From Ophioderma brevispina (Eukaryota > Echinodermata > Ophiuroidea > Amphilepidida > Ophiodermatidae): a stretch of 64,000 nucleotides of DNA. The notes under the pieces are model-generated. The model was not told where the DNA came from. It was given only the letters and a program-made list of their open reading frames with translations, and searched no databases. A program made the position numbers and the translations under genes. Below are positions 58,324 through 64,000 of this stretch, piece after piece (position 1 is the first letter of the stretch; each line of letters opens with the position of its first letter). The DNA is taken from assembly GCA_023653785.1 (NCBI GenBank), contig JAMKCH010005351.1, forward strand, positions 62,001 through 126,000, read 5' to 3'.

Positions 58324-58395
58324 CTGTGCACGTTCAAACCGCCTGCATGTCGTTCAGAATCATCATCTCACGCCCACTGTCTTCTGAAAGACCAT
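58324..58395 (-). CDS. acbd5: ACBD5/ACBD4-like: possible acidic exon (frame-broken)
   Basis: Candidate 72 nt exon on the minus strand between acceptor ttttttaacttag and donor gttatg. Entering in phase 1 from the exon at 62517 it reads DGLSEDSGR, then would hit a stop. The next frame reads DDDSERHAGGLNVHR with a run of Asp typical of the acidic Ser/Glu/Asp linker that follows the acyl-CoA-binding domain in ACBD5. A one-base change near cgtgagatgatg would join them. Support is phase, splice sites and composition only. Confidence 0.4.
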
Positions 58396-58399
58396 CTAA

Positions 58400-60246
58400 G
58401 TTAAAAAAGAAAAGACAATAAGAAAATCATAAGAAAGAAATATTAGTACATTTTGTCGGTGTCTCAAAAATATAGAAATGGTAACGACAACTTTCACAGT
58501 GATTGCCATGATTGGCAGCAAGTTATGAGATTAAAACAATTCAGACATCCTGAAATGATATTCAGGGCCATCTTCAGGAAGTCACAGATGTGAACCTGAA
58601 CTTTATTTGCTCAACATGACAAATCAACCAAGCAGGCGAAAAAGTGGCCAAACAGTACTTTGTGGTTCGGATTTGTTCAACCAATCCAAAATATTGTTTC
58701 CACTTCGCTAGATTGGTGTTTTTTCATGGGGGAAAAGAAAGTTTGGTCACATGTGACTCAACAGAATGGCCCGTCATCTGTGTACTCTCTTTGAGGGCCA
58801 CAATACTTCATGCCCAAATTCCTTGTTTCACAAGCAGAAATCTACATAGTTATCACTCAGATCATTGATCTAAAGGTGCATTAATATGGACTTGAAGAAT
58901 CAAATGAACTTTTGTATTCGGACCTATTAGTGCCCCCGGCGCGCTTACGTCAGTCTATTTCAGGGGGTGCGTTTTTAAAATGTGAATGAACGTCAGAAAT
59001 GCGGTATTACTTGCATGAAAATACAGTTTTGGGCAAAATTATCAGAATCCTAAGCTAAGTTCATATAAATTTCTTCATTGTGCCGAATAAGTGATGCGGA
59101 CATGGAAAAGGGGGTGCTACAAAGTAACTTGTAACATTCTTTAAGGGGGCGCTTTTAGGGGAAGGGCGATAATTAGGCTAATACGGTCTTGGAAGACCTA
59201 TCCGCACTACCTTGGGCGTGAGTATCAGACTATACTGTCAGTAGCTGCCGCAGTAAGTACAGTAGACACAAGGTAGCACCATGTGACAAAGTATCTGGCC
59301 ATGTTAATATGCTGATTGTGCAGATTAGTCTTAGCTGTTGTTGCAGATGAGTTACCCCTGAGGTCTACCACCTTTCTACAGTACATCTGCTTGGCTCATA
59401 ATGATATGAACATGGAAATAAACCTCGAGTAACCAATCAAAAAATCGAAACTATATATCTGTACAAACTTTCAAGTTTTGATGACCATGTCTATGATTGG
59501 TTATCATATAACTCAATGAATGACCAATCATATTTGGCGGTAGACTTCAGGGGGGTAAGCTCAAATCATATCGCATTTAAAAAGCTGTACAGTGGGTCTT
59601 AGATTATAAGAAAGATATTGGCGGGTACGGTCAATGAAAATAATAATTTGCGGTTCATCAAGAAAATCTCAGAATCAGTTGCTTCATTTAGGTTTGCCGA
59701 CAGCTTATCAGCTAATTAGCACACTGCCTATCTACACTTAAGGGCAGTGTCAACCTTGAGCTTCCGAGTATCTATTTTGGGTTTAACTTTGCAATATTTG
59801 ATTATGTCCGTAAAAGTATCATTTCTAGAAAGAAATTGGACGATGAACCCGTGCATCCAGATTCATGTAAAACTTTCTGTAATTTTGAGAAAAAAACTAA
59901 AAAACTTGATTTTGCCCCAAAATTTCCAGATCAGCATAACAAAAACCAAATTTGGAATTTTCATGATTTCTTGTTAAAATTGTTATTTTTAAAAAAAGTA
60001 AAAAAAAACTCTATGATTAATTTTAATTTTATATTATTTTTTAAAATAGAGCTTCTTTTCGAATATAAGGAAAAATGTAAAAAAAGAGTGATTTTTACCT
60101 TTCTTTTCCAAAATTTGAGTATATATTGGAGAATATCTTTAGTTAGAAATCGAAAAATGAAAAAATTGAGAAAACCGTCCCTAGAGAAGACCGATTGCTA
60201 TCGTAGGAGAGTTAAACCACACCTTTTACTTCGGTGTTTTTGGAGT
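58400..60246. other. Intron sequence, unassigned
   Basis: No exon is supported. The long AT-rich open frame at 59836-60369 has no family resemblance and runs into a transposon end, so it is not called as a gene. Confidence 0.4.
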
Positions 60247-61680
60247 TACCGTATATCCTCTAATAAACGCCCCGGGGGCGGTGCATTTTCTAAAGGGGGG
60301 CGTTTATTCGGGGTGAATTTTCAGATGAAATATTTACCTTTAAATGAGTGTTTTCAGCCGATCCATTAACGTCTTTGTGGTAGAACTGAAGGTAAGTACT
60401 TCTAGTCCTCCAGCTGACTTGGAGTATCGCCGTTTCCCTGTCAGGGTTCCCGTTAAGCTCTGAAAATCGCGAGTCCAAATGGACGCACAAGTTTTCACGC
60501 TAGTAAAATAATTGCGTCCGGCCTCAATTTTTTGCGTTCGGATCATATTTTCATGTCGAGAAGTCAATCTGCAGTGCCGGAAATTCGCCGCGAACCCAAT
60601 TCACCTCGCACCGAACATTTGCGAGAACCAACCGGGTTCACACATATTTTCTAGTGCTAAAACAAACGATTTGTCTTTTTACTTTACCTACGCCAACTAA
60701 GCCAAGTTCCTATGCCTTCCGACTCCCTGTACTTACTTTGGAATGTTTTGACACTGGCGTCTTTGGTCAATTTCAATTACAAATCGATACAAAGCTTTTA
60801 TCGGCATCGGCCGCATTTTTTTTCCCAAGAGGGAATCCCCAGGGCTGGGGTTTCCCATTTTGCCTCGGCAGTGATTCGCACCACGTTCGTTTAAGTTGTT
60901 TTTTTTTCTTAATCTTTTTTTCTTCTTCCAAATTTTAAGAAGTCCTTGCTCTGACTTATATTATGAAGATTATTTCTATATATTTTAAGGTTTTTTAATT
61001 TTTTTACTTGACGTTGGTGTTGCACTTGGAATGTTTTAATTAGTTTTTAAAAATAATAAAAAAAAAATCGTTATGAAATCTTTGACAGAGGTTGAAATGA
61101 AACTTGCCAATCATCCAAATTGGGGTTTTTTAATGTTTTTATTTTTTTTATTTTTTTTTAACGCAAAAAACAAAACAAACACGACATCGATCTCTTTGAG
61201 GAAGCCGTCACTGCAACCATGGCAACGGTCCTCTCTGGGTTTCCCGAATTTATTTGCAATCAAATAAAACCGGTTGCAATTGGTCCAGGAGGGACCTCAC
61301 TCATTGCATTGATCAGCCCAGGTATTTGTTAACCTAGGGATAGACATCACATTGCCTTAATTTTTTTTACTTGGATTAAAATCCTGAATCCGATAGAAGT
61401 AAAAGTAATGTAGTACATGTGAATTTCTGGGGTTACCCCTAGGGGGGTGAAATTCTGCGCGTTCCAGACGGACTCGAGGGCTTTGTTTGAGAGGGAGTCA
61501 GAATAGCCCCCTTGGTTTTTTTAATTTTCTGTTTGTTGGGTTATAAGTAAGATTACGATGTTCATGTATGTACCATACATGTACTTTTTTTTGGGGGGCC
61601 ATTTATTGGAGGGTTCTTTTCATCACAAAAACATTGGGGTCGTTATTAGAGGGGGGGGGGGCGTTTATTAGCGGATATCG
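60247..61680. mobile_element. 1.4 kb TIR element with aataaacgcccc ends
   Basis: The left end taccgtatatcctctaataa, then acgccccggggg, and the right end, reverse complement cgatatccgctaataaacgc, then cccccc, are inverted. A second copy of the end motif (ggggggcgtttattcgggg) lies just inside the left end. No transposase is recognised in the interior. Confidence 0.65.
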
Positions 61681-62344
61681 AAATCTTGTCTGAAAATTTG
61701 CCAAATTTTGCGAAAATTGAAAACATTGATAAAACATTGTTTTAGTAAAAAATGGGACTTATCATGCCATTCCAAGTCAAGCTGTCTGTTTCTCAAATAA
61801 CTTTAAACCTTTTAACTTCAAAATTGAAGTATGTTTAGTCCCAAAGTGATTGAAAATACATCTTTATGCAACTATTGAAGCAAACCTCCTTTGTCTTCAC
61901 ATCCAGAAATCAGAAGAAATTGAAATTTCATCTGTTCTAAATTAGCGCTTTTACATTTTCAAATATTATTTTTTTTTTTCATTTTTTTTCGTTTTTTCAG
62001 ATAACGTTCGCGCAAAAGTACATTACCTAAATACGCCGCACGCTTCCTTACCAGCAAAATTCAGCACCGACTCGATGCTGCTCCTTGCGCCTGACGGCTT
62101 GTAATGTTTGCTTAAATTTAAATCCCGCCGTTTAAGACCATGGTTTTTGTGACTTTAAAATGGTCAATAGCCTGTTTTTAAAATCGGCAAAAAATACAAC
62201 TCATGATTGTCTGCAGTGGATAACCTTTGTGGGTAACGATATAAAAAGGTTGATATTTAAAATTGGTGTCCAAAATCAGATTTTGTTGTGTAAAAACAAC
62301 AGCACTAGGGTTAACACTCCCCTTAAGACTGGGATATTTACCCC

Positions 62345-62500
62345 GCAGTTTCCCATTTCACTCTGGGGTGAAGAGAAGTAAGCCAGGGAAGTAGTGTATT
62401 GCCCAAGTGCACAAGACATTAGTCTTGGTTGAACTCGAACCCACAACTTTCAGATCAAGAGTGTCTTTGTATCAACAAGACCACACACATCACTTTTTTT
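62345..62500 (-). mobile_element. tRNA-derived SINE fragment, minus strand
   Basis: On the minus strand: gatctgaaagttgtgggttc, gagttcaaccaag and ttgtgcacttgggcaataca. It shares its B-box region and gcacttgggcaa tail with the SINE at 2627. It lies immediately downstream of an acbd5-like exon. Confidence 0.6.
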
Positions 62501-62516
62501 TAAATTCCCATCTTAC

Positions 62517-62661
62517 CTTCTCCATTCTCTTGTCTGTGTGATACATCCCCATTCACCAGTTTTTTGCCTTTCTTGGGTGAGCCTTGCATAGTCTCAAAGA
62601 ATGGTCCCATGATCTCCATGAAGTTACCCACGTCGTCTGTGTGTGGCATCGTCTCCACGAT
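62517..62661 (-). CDS. acbd5: ACBD5/ACBD4-like: exon at the end of the acyl-CoA-binding domain
   Basis: A 145 nt exon, phase 0 in, phase 1 out (acceptor cctttctcag, donor gtaaga on the minus strand). It encodes IVETMPHTDDVGNFMEIMGP, then FFETMQGSPKKGKKLVNGD and VSHRQENGE. In ACBD5 the acyl-CoA-binding domain ends with a helix that leads into (I/V)(I/V)ETMP, followed by an IGPF(Y/F)E segment; both are seen here, which identifies the gene. The protein binds very-long-chain acyl-CoA at the peroxisome and tethers it to the ER by family knowledge. The domain itself is encoded beyond the right edge. The exon is intact. Confidence 0.92.
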
Positions 62662-62669
62662 CTGAGAAA

Positions 62670-64000
62670 GGAGCAGAATGGCCGAAGCCTATCTCCTAAT
62701 GACATGGTACAAGCTACAAGCTCTTGAGGCACACACAAGATTACAGTACAGTTCTTCTATATTTGACAAACTGACAAGTGAAACAAGTAGCTAAAGTCAG
62801 GGACAGAATTAGCCGACCAATTGCGCATATGTCAAGGTTTGTCAATCGGCGCGGCGCAGACTGTGATTGGTTTGAATGTGTAATATGGGCGGGGCATGTT
62901 CCAACAAAATATGATTTAAAATGTCAAAACATGCCCTATTTGAGTCGGGTTTCTGACGCAGGGACAGGATAATTCTTGTTAGTAAACCTTCCGTTTCAAT
63001 AAGTTAAAAATGTTCACAGATTATTCTTCACGGCCGACATATGTTCTGCACCGTCAAATTACGTCAGACACGCAATTGGTCGCCTTATTCTGTCCATGAC
63101 TTTAGACTTCATATTCTTGTTTTGACAGATATAAGATTCAAGAGAAAGTTACCAGAATTTGAAATAATTTCTGGCCTGATAAAATATAGAATTGTTGGGT
63201 AAATTACTTTTTGATATATTGGCTGTGTTTTGTGTTCTTGAGTAATTCAGTCTATATAGCTTTAGACTGTTTACCGGGCCTTACTTTCTGAAATGCCCAC
63301 ACAGTTCATGGGCTATTTTGCACTCTTTTTGTAATATTGTGTATTGAATTTGTGCTGTGGTGTTTTTCAGTAATTTATTCTGTATTAAACTCAGTCAGGA
63401 GTTAAGGTCCACTTTGAAAAACAATCTCTTGACTCATACAAGCAGCAACACAGTTCAAATTTGGCAATGCACTGTTCTTGTGTTGAGTCAGAGATGGTTT
63501 TTCATCCATTTCATCACTGCACTCCAATGCAGTCGTTGAGTAGGAATGGACCTTTAGGGCTATAAGCTCAAATTCACACGTGTACTTGCTGTTTTAATAA
63601 AATCATTATATGACCTGCGAAATCACCAGGCTGACCAGAGCACAAAAAGTCACACCATCATCTAGAAGATATTTTACCAGAGGGTTTTTTGAATCAATTC
63701 CCATAATATTGCACTATGCCTATACTGTACTGCACTAAAACACATGTCAGTACTTTAAACAGCAAGATTTCCTACTCACGGTGTAACCCAGAGCTTAGGC
63801 TACTCCATGTGTACTCTTAGCTCTACTTCCAAAGGTACCCCTTGATGCACTATTGATGCAGTACCTACAACTACGTACTTGTTTTGAAAAAAAAGTATAA
63901 CGAACCACTGTATTGATAGCAACTATGTTTACTTTAGCAGTACCCATCCTATAGTGTACTCTTAACCTCTGCATTGCCTGCTATTGACTGACAGATACCC
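62670..64000. other. Unassigned sequence at right edge
   Basis: Expected to be intron upstream of the exon at 62661 in the acbd5-like gene. I looked on the minus strand for the preceding exon (Trp/Tyr-rich end of the acyl-CoA-binding domain) and did not find it. Short open frames here have no signature. Confidence 0.4.

Noticed and set aside
59836..60369. 177-codon open frame on the plus strand
   Set aside because: Composition is Lys/Phe/Asn-rich from AT-rich DNA, no domain is recognised, and its end reads through the left end of a TIR element.
62778..62972. Plus-strand frame near an acbd5-like exon
   Set aside because: It is antisense to the gene and has no signature; no acyl-CoA-binding domain motif was found on the minus strand either.

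Overview
This is AT-rich animal genomic DNA with small exons, GT-AG introns of one to several kb and many transposable-element remnants; there are no bacterial-style operons. Two protein-coding genes are recognisable and both are cut by the window edges. The lineage cannot be fixed from sequence alone. The protein families, tRNA-derived SINEs and terminal-inverted-repeat DNA elements suit an invertebrate deuterostome such as an echinoderm or hemichordate; this is inference at low confidence.

Gene 1 (+ strand, about 1660-11514) is the 3' end of a BAZ2-type (BAZ2A/BAZ2B/toutatis) chromatin reader. The exons encode, in order, a WHIM-type segment, a C4HC3 PHD finger, a second PHD finger split over two exons, a lysine-rich linker and a C-terminal bromodomain ending at TAG 11512-11514. 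The exon for the first half of the second PHD finger is present twice, 981 bp apart, with nearly identical flanks. The first exon carries one reading-frame break.

Gene 2 (- strand, 62661 down to 44278) is the 3' part of an ACBD5/ACBD4-type acyl-CoA-binding protein, a peroxisomal membrane lipid-binding and ER-tethering protein. The acyl-CoA-binding domain lies beyond the right edge except for its C-terminal boundary. The coiled coil and the C-terminal membrane anchor with basic tail are inside the window. Three of its five exons show frame problems, which could mean a noisy assembly, unrecognised splice sites or gene decay.

The genes converge tail to tail. The roughly 33 kb between them (11.5-44.3 kb) holds almost only mobile DNA: several families of 340-570 bp MITEs that begin and end in TTAA, a palindromic MITE family, tRNA-derived SINEs, a Tc1-like transposon with inverted repeats, a Ty3/gypsy pol fragment with two nested insertions, a 2.8 kb TIR element containing a 5S rRNA-like stretch and an AT-rich minisatellite, and LINE fragments. 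The long acbd5 intron holds a reverse-oriented RTE-clade LINE with an internal tandem duplication, a minisatellite containing perfect DR1 nuclear-receptor half-site pairs, and a 1.4 kb TIR element.

No complete gene, tRNA gene, CRISPR or operon is visible. Many long open frames are chance or repeat-derived. The most interesting items are the duplicated PHD exon, the DR1 minisatellite inside a peroxisomal-protein gene, the TTAA-ended MITE group, a 2.55 kb unclassified insertion that splits a MITE, and the 5S-like sequence inside a transposon.
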